Origin: Synechococcus sp. CCY 9618 | GTDB lineage: Bacteria > Cyanobacteriota > Cyanobacteriia > PCC-6307 > Cyanobiaceae | Direction of reading: 5' to 3' | Assembly (NCBI RefSeq): GCF_019038415.1 | Contig: NZ_JAFKRG010000047.1 | Location: 1 to 64,000, forward strand | Length of the DNA stretch: 64,000 nt | Shown: one piece after another, positions 16,705 to 25,930 of the stretch | How the letters are laid out: every line of letters begins with the position of its first letter | Numbering within the stretch: the first letter of the stretch is position 1 | Program-made: the position numbers and the translations under genes | Notes under the pieces: generated by a model | Database searches by the model: none | What the model was told of the DNA's origin: nothing | What the model saw: only the letters and a program-made list of their open reading frames with translations

Positions 16705-19515
16705 GTGGACGGTCCGATGGCCAGGGAAGTCCAGCAGCAGCTGACGCTCGCGGACGACCCGGGCCTGCAGGGGGACCTGTTCGGGGACGAGGTCTCCGGG
16801 GTCGCCGTCGAACCGGCGGCGCCGGAAGGCCCTGAAGGCAGCGCCCTGGACGAGCAGGCGCTGCTGGCCGACGCCAGCGCCCGGCCCCGGCGGCGCCGGC
16901 CCAGTGGCAAGAACGGGCTGGAGGGCGACCCGGCCTCCAGGCCGCCGGCCGAATCGGTGGCGGAGGCGCCCATTGGTCCCGGGGAGAGCAGCGAGGACGA
17001 CCTGCCCCGCTGGCACCACCATTCCCTGGTGGATCCGGCTGCCCTCACCCCGGTGCTGCGCCACTACGTGGAGCTCAAGGCGGCCCATCCCGACCGGGTG
17101 CTGCTGTATCGCCTGGGCGACTTCTTCGAGTTCTTCTTTGAGGACGCGATCCTGCTCTCGCGCCTGCTGGAGCTCACCCTCACCGGCAAGGACGCCGGCA
17201 AGGCCCTGGGACGGGTGCCGATGGCCGGCATCCCCCACCACGCCGCCGAGCGCTACTGCGCCGACCTGGTGCGCCGCGGCCTGAGCGTGGCCCTCTGCGA
17301 CCAGCTGGAGGCCACCCCCGCCAAGGGGGCCCTGCTGCGCCGGGGCATCACCCGGGTGCTGACGCCCGGCACCGTGCTGGAGGAGGGCATGCTGGCCGCC
17401 CGCCGCAACAACTGGCTCTGCGCCGTGGTGCTCGAAGGGGACGGCAGCCACGCGGGCCGCTGGGGGCTGGCCGTCGCCGATGTGAGCACCGGCGAGTTCC
17501 GGCTGACCGAACGCGGCGGCAGCGGCGCCCTGCACCAGGAGCTGCTGCAGCTGGAGCCCGCCGAGGTGGTGTGGCCGGGCCACGCGGAGCCGCCCCCCTG
17601 GTGCCCCGAGGGCCTGCGGCTCACCCCCCTGGCCCGCACCCCCTTCGAGGCACCGGAGGCAGGCGCCCTGCTGCGCCGCCGCTTCCGCCTGGCCAGCCTC
17701 GACGGCCTGGGGCTGGGGGAGGCCCCTCTGGCGCTGCGGGCCGCCGGGGGCCTGCTGGCCTACCTGGACACCACCCAGGCCGAACCTGCGGCGATCCCGC
17801 TGGAGATGCCGAAGCTCTGGCACGCGGGCGACCAGCTGGTGCTCGACGCCCAGACCCGCCGCAACCTGGAACTCACCCGCACCCAGCTGGGCGGCTCCCT
17901 GCAGGGCTCCCTGCTGTGGGCCCTCGACCGCACCGCCACCGCCATGGGCGGCCGCTGCCTGCGGCGCTGGATCGAGGCGCCCCTGGTGGAGCGCGCGGCG
18001 ATCCTGGAGCGGCAGGAGGCCGTGAGCGAGCTGGTGGCCCGGCGGCCCCTGCGGCTGGGCCTGCGCCGGCTGCTGCGACCCATGGGCGACCTGGAGCGGC
18101 TGGCGGGCCGGGCCGGCGCCGGCAGCGCCTCGGCCCGCGACCTGGTGGCCCTGGCCGACGGCCTTGAGCGGCTGCCCCGGCTGGCGGCTCTGGTGGCCCC
18201 CTGCCACAGCGCTCCACTGGTGGCCCTCAAGGGTCCCTGGCCCGAGCTGGCCGCCCTGGCGGAAACGGTGCGCCACCAGCTGGTGGAGACGCCGCCCCTG
18301 TCCCTGAGCGAGGGGGGGCTGCTGCACGACGGGGTCGACCCGGTGCTGGACGGGCTGCGCAACCAGCTCGACGACCAGGAGCAGTGGCTGGCCCGCCAGG
18401 AGGCGATCGAGCGGCGGGCCAGCGGCAACCCCAACCTGCGCCTGCAGTACCACCGCACCTTCGGCTATTTCCTGGCCGTGAGCCGGGCCCGGGCCGCCGC
18501 CGTGCCGGACCACTGGATCCGGCGCCAGACCCTGGCCAACGAGGAACGCTTCGTCACCCCCGAACTCAAGGGCCGCGAAGGGCGCATCCTGCAGCTGCGG
18601 GCCCGGGCCTGCCAGCGGGAATACGACCTGTTCTGCAGCCTGCGACACACGGTGGGGGAAGCGGCCGGGGCGATCCGGGCCGCCGCCCGACGGGTGGCGG
18701 AACTGGATGCCCTGGCCTCCCTGGCGGAGGTGGCGGCCACCGGCGGCTACTGCCGGCCCGAGCTGGGCGAAGGGCGGGAGCTGGTGATCGAGGCCGGGCG
18801 CCATCCGGTGGTGGAGCAACTGCTGGTGGAGGCGAGCTTCACCGCCAACGATCTGCACCTGGCGGCTCCCGGCCCGGACGGGGAACCGGCACCGGACCTG
18901 CTCGTGCTCACCGGGCCCAATGCCAGCGGCAAGAGCTGCTATCTGCGCCAGAGCGGCCTGCTGCAGCTGATGGCCCAGATCGGCAGCTGGATTCCGGCCC
19001 GTTCGGCCCGCCTGGGCATCGCCGACCGCATCTTCACGCGGGTGGGGGCAGTGGACGACCTGGCCAGCGGCCAGTCCACCTTCATGGTGGAGATGGCCGA
19101 AACCGCGAACATCCTCCACCACGCAACCCCCCGCTCCCTGGTGCTGCTCGACGAGATCGGCCGCGGCACGGCCACCTTCGACGGCCTCTCAATCGCCTGG
19201 GCCGTGGCGGAGCACCTGGCCGACGGCATCGGCGCCCGCACCATCTTCGCCACCCATTACCACGAGCTCAACGAACTGGCCGAGCTGCTGCCCAACGTGG
19301 GCAACGCCCAGGTGCTGGTGGAGGAGACCGGCGACGACCTGGTGTTCCTGCACCGGGTCTGCCGGGGCGGCGCCAGCCGCAGCTATGGCATCGAGGCGGC
19401 CCGGCTGGCGGGGGTGCCGGCCTCGGTGGTGCTGCGGGCCCGCCAGGTGCTGGGCCGCATCGAGGCCAACAGCCATGTGGCGGTGGGCCTTCAGGGAGGG
19501 GCGAGGGCGGCCTGA
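16705..19515 (+). CDS. mutS: DNA mismatch repair ATPase MutS
   Basis: The 936-residue protein recognises mispairs and recruits the repair machinery. A poorly conserved, Pro/Arg-rich stretch of about 100 residues comes first. The mismatch-reading F-x-E motif is Phe140-Phe141-Glu142 in [11 protein letters not shown]. The connector, lever and clamp regions follow. The ATPase has GPNASGKS near 737-744, LVLLDEIG near 811 and [11 protein letters not shown] second in-frame ATG at 16717 is an equally good start. Its last 25 bases overlap the end of the convergent cbiC gene. It is divergent from psbZ. Confidence 0.96.
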   Translation: MDGPMAREVQQQLTLADDPGLQGDLFGDEVSGVAVEPAAPEGPEGSALDEQALLADASARPRRRRPSGKNGLEGDPASRPPAESVAEAPIGPGESSEDDLPRWHHHSLVDPAALTPVLRHYVELKAAHPDRVLLYRLGDFFEFFFEDAILLSRLLELTLTGKDAGKALGRVPMAGIPHHAAERYCADLVRRGLSVALCDQLEATPAKGALLRRGITRVLTPGTVLEEGMLAARRNNWLCAVVLEGDGSHAGRWGLAVADVSTGEFRLTERGGSGALHQELLQLEPAEVVWPGHAEPPPWCPEGLRLTPLARTPFEAPEAGALLRRRFRLASLDGLGLGEAPLALRAAGGLLAYLDTTQAEPAAIPLEMPKLWHAGDQLVLDAQTRRNLELTRTQLGGSLQGSLLWALDRTATAMGGRCLRRWIEAPLVERAAILERQEAVSELVARRPLRLGLRRLLRPMGDLERLAGRAGAGSASARDLVALADGLERLPRLAALVAPCHSAPLVALKGPWPELAALAETVRHQLVETPPLSLSEGGLLHDGVDPVLDGLRNQLDDQEQWLARQEAIERRASGNPNLRLQYHRTFGYFLAVSRARAAAVPDHWIRRQTLANEERFVTPELKGREGRILQLRARACQREYDLFCSLRHTVGEAAGAIRAAARRVAELDALASLAEVAATGGYCRPELGEGRELVIEAGRHPVVEQLLVEASFTANDLHLAAPGPDGEPAPDLLVLTGPNASGKSCYLRQSGLLQLMAQIGSWIPARSARLGIADRIFTRVGAVDDLASGQSTFMVEMAETANILHHATPRSLVLLDEIGRGTATFDGLSIAWAVAEHLADGIGARTIFATHYHELNELAELLPNVGNAQVLVEETGDDLVFLHRVCRGGASRSYGIEAARLAGVPASVVLRARQVLGRIEANSHVAVGLQGGARAA

Positions 19516-20138
19516 TCCAGCCAGGCCCGGCGCAGCAGGGCGTTGGCCGCCGCAGCCACCAGGCCGGCGCCCCCCTTGCTCCCCTCCAGCCGGATCTGCA
19601 TCAGGGGGCTGGCAGCCAGATGGCGCTTGCTCTCGGCCACCCCCACAAAGCCCACGGGCATGCCGATCACCAGCGCCGGTGGGGTGATGGCTCCGGCCGC
19701 GCTCAGCTGCAGCAGCCGCTCCAGGGCGGTGGGGGCGCTGCCCACCAGCACCACCGCCCCCGGGTGTTCCGCCAGGGCCCGGGCCATGCCCGCCGCCGCC
19801 CGGGTGCCGCCGGGGGGGGCGACGGACGGGGCCAGGCTGAGCACCGAATGGACCGGATTGGCGAAGGTGCGCCCGGCCATCGGGGCCACGGCGGCCGCCG
19901 CCATGGCCGTGTCGGTGAGGATCGGCGCCCCGGCCGCCAGGGCCGCCATACCCGCGGCGCAGGCGCCGGGGCCCAGGCGCAGATCGGCGGCGATGGCCAG
20001 GTCGCCGCTGCTGTGCACCAGCCGCTCCAGCAGCTCCTGCTCCACCCCCACCAGACCTGTGGGCCCCAGCCAGCCGCGGATGCGCCCCACGCTTTCGCGG
20101 AAAATCGGGTGGTCAAGGGAGGAATCGAAGCCGTCCAT
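19491..20138 (-). CDS. cbiC: Precorrin-8X / cobalt-precorrin-8 methylmutase
   Basis: The enzyme moves a methyl group from C11 to C12 to give hydrogenobyrinate or cobyrinate in cobalamin synthesis. The 215-residue sequence carries [12 protein letters not shown], with the catalytic His in the position of the family's H-A-T-G-D motif, plus [11 protein letters not shown] and [13 protein letters not shown]. These are standard CobH/CbiC motifs. cbiD at 60-61 kb points to the cobalt-early (anaerobic-type) pathway, hence the symbol cbiC. It overlaps the 3' end of mutS tail to tail. The exact substrate form is inferred. Confidence 0.92.
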   Translation of the reverse strand: MDGFDSSLDHPIFRESVGRIRGWLGPTGLVGVEQELLERLVHSSGDLAIAADLRLGPGACAAGMAALAAGAPILTDTAMAAAAVAPMAGRTFANPVHSVLSLAPSVAPPGGTRAAAGMARALAEHPGAVVLVGSAPTALERLLQLSAAGAITPPALVIGMPVGFVGVAESKRHLAASPLMQIRLEGSKGGAGLVAAAANALLRRAWLDQAALAPP

Positions 20139-20243
20139 CGCCCGCGGCGCGTCCAGAGCTGGCCCTTCCCCGGCCCGGCCTGCGGGCCCGCCGAGGAGCG
20201 CGTGGAGGCTAGACGATGGTCCGACGGCCCCTGCTGGGCTGGA

Positions 20244-20269
20244 CGGATGGACTGGTCGGATGGACTGGA
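20244..20269. repeat. Two-copy 13-base tandem repeat
   Basis: The unit cggatggactggt at 20244-20256 is repeated at 20257-20269 with one change in the last base. Partial matches flank it on both sides. Confidence 0.8.
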
Positions 20270-20361
20270 CTGAGTGGGCAAGGGGCGGTGGTCAAGGGGG
20301 CGGTGGGCGCAGGCGGGTGGCGTAAGGGTGGCTGGCGGCAGATAACTGGTGGCCGGTGGCT

Positions 20362-20396
20362 GGTGGCAGGCGGCAGGTGGCAGGTGGCAGGTGGCA
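20362..20396. repeat. Five-copy heptamer array (GGTGGCA)
   Basis: Four perfect GGTGGCA units and one GGCGGCA unit (second position) stand head to tail. Degenerate GGTGGC units lie just upstream. Heptamer short tandem repeats (STRR) are known in cyanobacterial spacers, and this array is of that kind. Confidence 0.85.
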
Positions 20397-20439
20397 GGAC
20401 GATCGCCGGCGGCAGCCCTCTGGCAGCCAGAAACCGGAT

Positions 20440-20456
20440 CTGTACATTGTGTACAG
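20440..20456. promoter_or_regulatory. Palindrome with two TGTACA cores, probable antitoxin operator
   Basis: CTGTACA, a ttg spacer and TGTACAG form a perfect inverted repeat, 23 bases before the ATG at 20480. TGTACA is the core recognised by the YefM antitoxin in the yefM-yoeB operator of E. coli, and the gene that follows begins with a Phd/YefM-type domain. Binding by that domain would give autoregulation. The site is visible; its use is inferred. Confidence 0.65.
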
Positions 20457-20479
20457 ACTCCTGTTCAGCGCCGCTAGCC

Positions 20480-21169
20480 ATGGAAACCCTCGGCGTCCTC
20501 GAAGCGCGGCGGCGCTTCCCCGAACTGCTCGACCGGGCCCGCGGGGGCGAGGAGACCCTGATCTCCCGCCACGGCCACCCGGTGGCCGCCCTGGTTCCCC
20601 TCTCCCGGCGCCACCGCCCCCAGCGGCAGGCCCTGCTCTCCCTCAAGGGCTCAGGGCGGGCCTGCTGGCCAGAGGTGCCCGTGCAGCGGGCCGGCAGGGC
20701 CGGGCTGGTGCAGTCCCTCGGGAGCGGCGCCACCCTGACCCTCGGTGCAGCCGTGGCGATCGACGCCACGGTGCTGATCGCTTACTTGCGCGGCGAAGCC
20801 TCCCGCCGCCACGAGGAACCCCTGATTGAGGCGATTGCAGCCGGCCAGTGGCGGGGTGTGCTGAGCATGCACACCCTGATGACGCTCGTTCAGGGGCCGC
20901 TCCGGCAGGGGGACGGGGCCCTGGCGGCCCGCTATGAGGCCGTGTTCAGCGATCCGGCGGCCTGGACCCTGGTGAGCCTCACTCCCCAGGTGGCCCTGGC
21001 GGCGGCCCGGCTGCACGGACCTGACCCGGCGTCGGCCCTGGAGTCCGCTACGGCCCTGGAGCTGGCCGCAGCCCTGCAGGGGGGCGCCACGGCGATGATC
21101 AGCCGGGACCCGCGCCTGCTGGCCGCCCTGCCCCTGCCGGCGCACCCGCTGCACCCACCCCTGTCCTGA
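20480..21169 (+). CDS. Phd/YefM-type antitoxin fused to a PIN-domain (VapC-like) toxin
   Basis: One 229-residue frame contains both halves of a type II toxin-antitoxin pair. Residues 1-45 (METLGVLEARRRFPELLDRA to PVAALVPLS) are a clear Phd/YefM DNA-binding and dimerisation domain. A linker with KGSGRACW, like the toxin-neutralising tail of such antitoxins, follows. From about 91 a PIN domain begins (VAIDATVLIAYL). By eye, two of the four metal-binding acids are changed. The Glu of the TLAEVLVGP-like helix is Thr135, and the Asp before the LATAL-like helix is Thr191. Asp95 and Asp210 remain. RNase activity is therefore doubtful. No stop or frame change separates the halves. The TGA overlaps the holA ATG. 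Confidence 0.8.
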   Translation: METLGVLEARRRFPELLDRARGGEETLISRHGHPVAALVPLSRRHRPQRQALLSLKGSGRACWPEVPVQRAGRAGLVQSLGSGATLTLGAAVAIDATVLIAYLRGEASRRHEEPLIEAIAAGQWRGVLSMHTLMTLVQGPLRQGDGALAARYEAVFSDPAAWTLVSLTPQVALAAARLHGPDPASALESATALELAAALQGGATAMISRDPRLLAALPLPAHPLHPPLS

Positions 21170-22167
21170 TGCCCATCCACCTCTACTGGGGCGACGACGA
21201 AGCGGCCCGCAACCGGGCCCTGGCCACCCGGATCGAGGCCCTGGTGGATCCGGCCTGGGCCTCGATCAACCTCAGCCGCCTGGATGGCAGCGACCCGGCC
21301 CAGGCGGTCCGGGCCCTGGAGGAGGCCCGCACGGCTCCCTTCGGCGCCGGCGCCCGCGTGGTGGTGCTGCAGCGCAGCCCCTTCTGCCAGGCCTGCCCCG
21401 CCGAGCTGGCCGCCCAGCTGGAGGCCTCCCTCGAGCTGATCCCCGCCGACGGCCACCTGTTCCTGATCAGCGACGGCAAACCCGATGCCCGCCTGCGCAG
21501 CACCAAGCGGCTGCGGGCCATTGCGGAGGAACACAGCTTTCCCCTGCCCGCCATCTGGGACGGGGCGGGCCAGATCGAGCGCGTGGAGGCCGCCGCCCGG
21601 GAGCGGGGGCTGACCCTGGCGCCGGCGGCGGCCGAGGCCCTGGCGGAAGCGATCGGCAGCGACGGGATGCGGCTGGCCAGCGAGCTGGAGAAGCTGGCCC
21701 TCCATGCCGGCCCCGGCGGCGGAGCGATCACCGCCGAGGCGGTGGCCGCCCTGATCGGCGGCCAGGTCACCAGCAGCCTGGCGGTGGGCGAGGCCCTGCT
21801 GGCCCAGCGTCCGGCCGAGGCCATCGCCCTGGTGGACGCCCTGCTGGCCGCCAACGAGCCGGCCCTGCGGATCGTGGCGGCCCTGGCCAGCCAGATCCGG
21901 GGCTGGCTGTGGGTGAGCCTGCTGGAGCGCAGCGGCGAACAGGACGTGGCCGTGATCGCCAAGGCGGCGGGGATCGGCAATCCCAAGCGGATCTATGTGA
22001 TGCGCAAGCAGATCCGCGGCCGCTCCCCGGACCAGCTCCTGGCCCTGCTGCGGCGCCTGCTGGACGTGGAGGCCGCCCTCAAGCGCGGGGCAGCGCCCGG
22101 CGAGGCCTTCCGGGACGGCTTCCTGCTGGCCGCCCTGGCCCGGGGCGGCACCGCCACCCGTCGATAA
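21169..22167 (+). CDS. holA: DNA polymerase III delta subunit
   Basis: The delta subunit opens the beta sliding clamp as part of the clamp loader. The 332-residue protein begins PIHLYWGDDEAARNRAL. The middle has the LASELEKLALHAG helix typical of HolA domain II. The C-terminal collar region carries LRIVAALASQIRGWLWVSLL and the GNPKRIYVMRKQIRG-type segment near 270. Delta is an inactive AAA+ protein, and no Walker A is seen, as expected. Its ATG shares bases with the stop of the toxin-antitoxin fusion gene. dnaX, another clamp-loader subunit, is at 45.1 kb. Confidence 0.9.
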   Translation: MPIHLYWGDDEAARNRALATRIEALVDPAWASINLSRLDGSDPAQAVRALEEARTAPFGAGARVVVLQRSPFCQACPAELAAQLEASLELIPADGHLFLISDGKPDARLRSTKRLRAIAEEHSFPLPAIWDGAGQIERVEAAARERGLTLAPAAAEALAEAIGSDGMRLASELEKLALHAGPGGGAITAEAVAALIGGQVTSSLAVGEALLAQRPAEAIALVDALLAANEPALRIVAALASQIRGWLWVSLLERSGEQDVAVIAKAAGIGNPKRIYVMRKQIRGRSPDQLLALLRRLLDVEAALKRGAAPGEAFRDGFLLAALARGGTATRR

Positions 22168-22195
22168 TCGGGCCCGACGCGCCGGCGACGAGGGA

Positions 22196-24010
22196 ATGGC
22201 CCTGCTGATTCAGAAGTTCGGGGGAACCTCGGTGGCCGACACCGAGAGGATCCGGGCGGTGGCCCGCCGCATCGCCGCCAGTCGGGAGGAGGGCCACGAA
22301 CTGGTGGTGGTGGTGTCGGCCATGGGGCACACCACCGACCAGCTCACGGCCATGGCCGCCAGCCTCTGCAGCGATCCCCCCCGCCGGGAGATGGACATGC
22401 TGCTGGCCACCGGCGAGCAGGTGTCGATCGCCCTGCTGTCGATGGCCCTCCATACCGAAGGGGTTCCCGCCGTGTCGATGACCGGCACCCAGGCGGGCAT
22501 CATCACCGAATCGGCCTACGGCCGGGCCCGGATCCTGGAGGTGCGGACCGAGCGGTTGCGCCGTCTTCTCGAGGACGGCTACGTCGTCGTCGTCGCCGGT
22601 TTCCAGGGCACCAGCAGTGGCCAGGCCGGCACCCCGGAGATCACCACCCTGGGGCGGGGCGGCTCCGACACCTCCGCCGTGGCCCTGGCGGCCGCCCTCG
22701 GCGCCGACGGCTGCGAGATCTACACCGACGTGCCCGGGGTCCTGACCACCGATCCCCGCAAGGTGAGCGACGCCCAGCTGATGGCGAGCGTCAGCTGCGA
22801 CGAGATGCTGGAACTGGCCAGCCTCGGCGCCGCGGTGCTCCACCCCCGGGCCGTGGAGATCGCCCGCAACTACGGCGTGCCGCTCACGGTGCGCTCCAGC
22901 TGGAGCCAGGCCCCCGGCACCCTGCTCACCAGTGGTCCGGCCCGCCCGATCGGCAACGAAGGTCTGGAACTGGGCCGACCCGTGGATGGGGCGGAACTGG
23001 AGCAGGACCAGGCGGTCCTGGCCCTCTCCCACGTGCCCGACCGGCCGGGGGTGGCCGCCATCCTGTTCGAGGCCCTCGGCGCCGCCGGACTGAACGTGGA
23101 TCTGATCGTGCAGGCCATCCACGAGGGAGCCAGCAACGACATCGCCTTCACCCTGGCGGCCACGGAGATGGACATCGCTCGGCGGGTGTGCCGCGAGGTG
23201 CTCGCCGCCATGGGGGCGGAGGCGGCCCAGCTCACTGCGGAGGCGGGCATGGCCAAGCTGAGCATCGCCGGGGCCGGCATCCTGGGCCGCCCCGGCGTGG
23301 CCGCCCGCCTGTTTGACACCATGGCGCGCCTGGGCATCAACCTGCGCCTGATCGCCACCAGCGAGGTGAAGGTGAGCTGCGTGGTGGACGGCTCCCAGGG
23401 AGCCAAGGCCCTGCGGGCCGCCGGGGAGGCCTTCGAGCTCTCCGATGAGCAGCTGCGCCACGATCCACAGCCCTGCCACGCGGGCGATCCAGCGGTGCGG
23501 GGCGTCGCCCTCGACCTGGACCAGGTGCAGGTGTCGGTGCGGCGGGTGCCTGACCGGCCCGGCGCCGCCGCGGCCATCTGCCGGGCCCTGGCGGACGCCG
23601 GCATCAGCCTCGACGCCATCGTCCAGTCGGAGCGCACCCACGGCGGTCCCGACGACCGCCGCCGTGACATGAGCTTCACCCTGCGGCGCGACGACCGTCC
23701 GGGGGCGGAGCGGGCCCTGGCGCCCGTGCTGCGGCACTGGGAGGGCGCCTGTTTCGAGGAGGGCGCGGCCATCGCCAGGGTGAGCGCCGTGGGCGCCGGC
23801 ATGGCCTGCACCGCCGGCACGGCAGCCCGCATGTTCCGCTCCCTGGCCGATGCGGGCATCAACATCGCCCTGATCGCCACCAGCGAGATCCGCACCAGCT
23901 GTGTGGTGGCTGAGGCTGACGGGATTCCCGCCCTGCAGGCGGTGCACCGGGCCTTCGGCCTGGGTGGCACGGCGCGCCACGCGGCCCAGGGCACGGAAGC
24001 CCCGGTCTGA
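22196..24010 (+). CDS. lysC: Aspartate kinase with four ACT domains
   Basis: LysC phosphorylates aspartate, the first step toward lysine, threonine and methionine. The 604-residue protein has the kinase domain first (KFGGTSVADTERI at the start, GRGGSDTSAVALAAALGAD near 160). Two similar blocks of paired ACT domains follow, each with a VPDRPGVAA/VPDRPGAAA segment and an LRLIATSEVKVSCVV/IALIATSEIRTSCVV segment. The doubled ACT block is the usual cyanobacterial form. It suggests control by lysine and/or threonine. dapA and asd of the same pathway are at 35.9-37.9 kb. Confidence 0.96.
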   Translation: MALLIQKFGGTSVADTERIRAVARRIAASREEGHELVVVVSAMGHTTDQLTAMAASLCSDPPRREMDMLLATGEQVSIALLSMALHTEGVPAVSMTGTQAGIITESAYGRARILEVRTERLRRLLEDGYVVVVAGFQGTSSGQAGTPEITTLGRGGSDTSAVALAAALGADGCEIYTDVPGVLTTDPRKVSDAQLMASVSCDEMLELASLGAAVLHPRAVEIARNYGVPLTVRSSWSQAPGTLLTSGPARPIGNEGLELGRPVDGAELEQDQAVLALSHVPDRPGVAAILFEALGAAGLNVDLIVQAIHEGASNDIAFTLAATEMDIARRVCREVLAAMGAEAAQLTAEAGMAKLSIAGAGILGRPGVAARLFDTMARLGINLRLIATSEVKVSCVVDGSQGAKALRAAGEAFELSDEQLRHDPQPCHAGDPAVRGVALDLDQVQVSVRRVPDRPGAAAAICRALADAGISLDAIVQSERTHGGPDDRRRDMSFTLRRDDRPGAERALAPVLRHWEGACFEEGAAIARVSAVGAGMACTAGTAARMFRSLADAGINIALIATSEIRTSCVVAEADGIPALQAVHRAFGLGGTARHAAQGTEAPV

Positions 24011-24082
24011 GCGGCCCCTCTCGCCAGGGCAGGACGGGAGCGATCCCGCTCCCTAGGCTGGGCTGAGCGCCGGGGTCGCGGC

Positions 24083-25921
24083 ATGTTGGTTCGGTTCTGG
24101 GGCACCCGGGGGTCGATCGCCAAACCCGGCCGGGACACCTTCCGCTTCGGCGGCAACACCTCCTGTGTGGAGGTCCGCTCCGACGGCGGCACCCTGCTGG
24201 TCATCGACTGCGGCACCGGAGCCCATGGTCTGGGCCAGGCCCTGATGCGGGAGCGCCCTGAGGGCATGGAAGGGTCCCTGCTGATCAGCCACACCCACTG
24301 GGACCACATCCAGGGCTTTCCCTTCTTCGCCCCCTTCTTCGCCCCCGGCCACTCCTGGGACGTCTTCGGACCCAGCGGCCTCTCGGGGAGCATCCGCGGC
24401 GTGCTCTCCGGCCAGATGCAGCACACCTACTTCCCGGTCACCCTCGACCAGTTTGCGGCCACAGTCCAATACCACGACCTGCTCGAAGGCACCTTCCGCA
24501 TCAGGGAGGTGACGATCACGACCCACTACCTCAACCATCCCGCCCTGACCCTGGCCTACCGGCTCCAGGCCGACGGAGCCACGGTCGTCTACTGCTGCGA
24601 CCACGAACCCCATGCAGCCGAGCTGGCCAGCGGCATCGGGCCCGTGGCCGGCCAGGACCGGCGCTATGCGGAGTTCATCGAAGGCGCCGATCTGGTCATC
24701 CACGACGCCCAGTACACCGCCACAGACTTTCCGGCCAAGCTCGGCTGGGGCCACAGTTCGGTCGAATACGCCGTGCGCATCTGCGAGGAAGCGGGGGTGG
24801 CCCGGCTGGTGCTCACCCACCATGACCCGCTGCGCAACGACGCGGCCATCGACCTCATCCTGGCGGGCGTGCGCGCCGACCTGCGGGACCGGGGCTCCCC
24901 CCTCGAGGTGATGGCCGCCTCGGAGGGGCTGACCGTGAGGGTCTGCGGTGCACAGGCCGCCGAAGGCCGCAGCACCGACACGGAGGCCGGCTCCGCCCGT
25001 GCGGCCCTCACGAACGATCACGCCGCCCTTCCGGTGCTGGTGCGGGTGGCGGATCATGATCTGGAGGCCGCTCTCACCACGGCTCTGCGCCTGGAGGGCC
25101 TGCCCTGCGCGGTGGCCGACAGCGAAGCCGCGCTCACGGACCTGCTCGCGCGCGGGGGCGCCTCCCTGCTGCTGCTGGAGCAGGCTCCCCCCGGGTGCGA
25201 CGGGACCCAGCTCGCCCGTCGCCTGCGGGAGGGCGCCGGTGCGGCCGCGGCCGGCATTCCCATCCTGATGCTGGCGCGGCAGGAGAGGCTGGCCCGGAGA
25301 GAGGATCCCCTGGTGGGGGAGTGGCTGGTGCTGCCCGCCTCGGAGAGCTACCTGCGCGCCAGGATCCGGGCCTGGGCCCTGCGCAGCGCCTGCCGCTGGG
25401 AGCGGGCCCGGCCGCCGGAGGATGAGGAACGACGGTTGCAGCGGCTGCGGCGACTGGGCCTGCTGGATACGGAACGGGAGGAACGCTTCGACCGTCTGAC
25501 CCGCATCGCCGCTGCCGCCTTCGACGTGCCGATCGTGCTGATCAGCCTGATCGACGCGGAACGGCAGTGGTTCAAATCGTGTCAGGGCCTGGCCCGCCGC
25601 GAGACCTCCCGTGATCTGGCCTTCTGCTCCCATGCCGTGCGCCGCAAGGCCGACCTGGTGGTGGCGGACACCTGGCTCGACGACCGCTTCGCCGACAACC
25701 CCCTGGTGCTCGGCGAACCCCGGATCCGGTTCTACGCCGGCGCACCGCTGATCCTCGACGACGGCACCTGCCTGGGCACCCTCTGCCTGATCGACACCCG
25801 TCCGCGCCAGCTCAGTGCCGAAGAGCTCACCCTGCTGCACGATCTGCGCGATCTGGTGCTGCTGGAGATCAGCCGCCGGCCCGCTGAGCCGGAGCGGCAG
25901 GCCCTGGCCATAAAGGGCTGA
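24083..25921 (+). CDS. Metallo-beta-lactamase, pseudo-receiver and GAF domain fusion
   Basis: This 612-residue protein has three parts. Residues 1-285 are an MBL-fold hydrolase with the metal motif HTHWDH at 70-75 and later ligands in CCDHE, DAQYT and LTHHD. It resembles the RNase Z/phosphodiesterase-like group (GTRGSIAKPG at the start). Residues 315-425 resemble a response-regulator receiver, but the phosphoacceptor Asp is Glu366 in LLLLEQAPPGCDG and the late Lys is replaced by Leu. Residues 430-595 form a GAF domain (LGLLDTEREERFDRLTRIA to FCSHAV). It could couple hydrolysis of a small nucleotide or ester to a sensed ligand. The substrate is unknown. It is the first gene of an accessory block between lysC and uvrB. 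Confidence 0.82.
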   Translation: MLVRFWGTRGSIAKPGRDTFRFGGNTSCVEVRSDGGTLLVIDCGTGAHGLGQALMRERPEGMEGSLLISHTHWDHIQGFPFFAPFFAPGHSWDVFGPSGLSGSIRGVLSGQMQHTYFPVTLDQFAATVQYHDLLEGTFRIREVTITTHYLNHPALTLAYRLQADGATVVYCCDHEPHAAELASGIGPVAGQDRRYAEFIEGADLVIHDAQYTATDFPAKLGWGHSSVEYAVRICEEAGVARLVLTHHDPLRNDAAIDLILAGVRADLRDRGSPLEVMAASEGLTVRVCGAQAAEGRSTDTEAGSARAALTNDHAALPVLVRVADHDLEAALTTALRLEGLPCAVADSEAALTDLLARGGASLLLLEQAPPGCDGTQLARRLREGAGAAAAGIPILMLARQERLARREDPLVGEWLVLPASESYLRARIRAWALRSACRWERARPPEDEERRLQRLRRLGLLDTEREERFDRLTRIAAAAFDVPIVLISLIDAERQWFKSCQGLARRETSRDLAFCSHAVRRKADLVVADTWLDDRFADNPLVLGEPRIRFYAGAPLILDDGTCLGTLCLIDTRPRQLSAEELTLLHDLRDLVLLEISRRPAEPERQALAIKG

Positions 25922-25930
25922 AACCGGAGT

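Larger units (their letters stand above)
20139..20479. other. Low-complexity spacer with two tandem repeats and an operator-like palindrome
   Basis: No gene is convincing in this 341-base stretch. It holds a 13-base unit repeated twice (20244-20269), a GGTGGCA heptamer array (20362-20396) and a perfect 7+7 palindrome (20440-20456) close to the next gene. Frames stay open through it only because the repeats contain no stops. I therefore start the following gene at 20480, not at the upstream ATG at 20216. Confidence 0.7.

Noticed and set aside
16426-19122. Minus-strand frame of 898 codons that ends in PsbZ
   Set aside because: Only the last 62 codons are a real gene. The rest is antisense to mutS and has no family resemblance.
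20216-20479. Upstream in-frame extension of the Phd-PIN fusion gene
   Set aside because: It would encode tandem-repeat sequence (VAGGRWQ-like) and swallow the operator-like palindrome. The antitoxin domain starts cleanly at the ATG at 20480.
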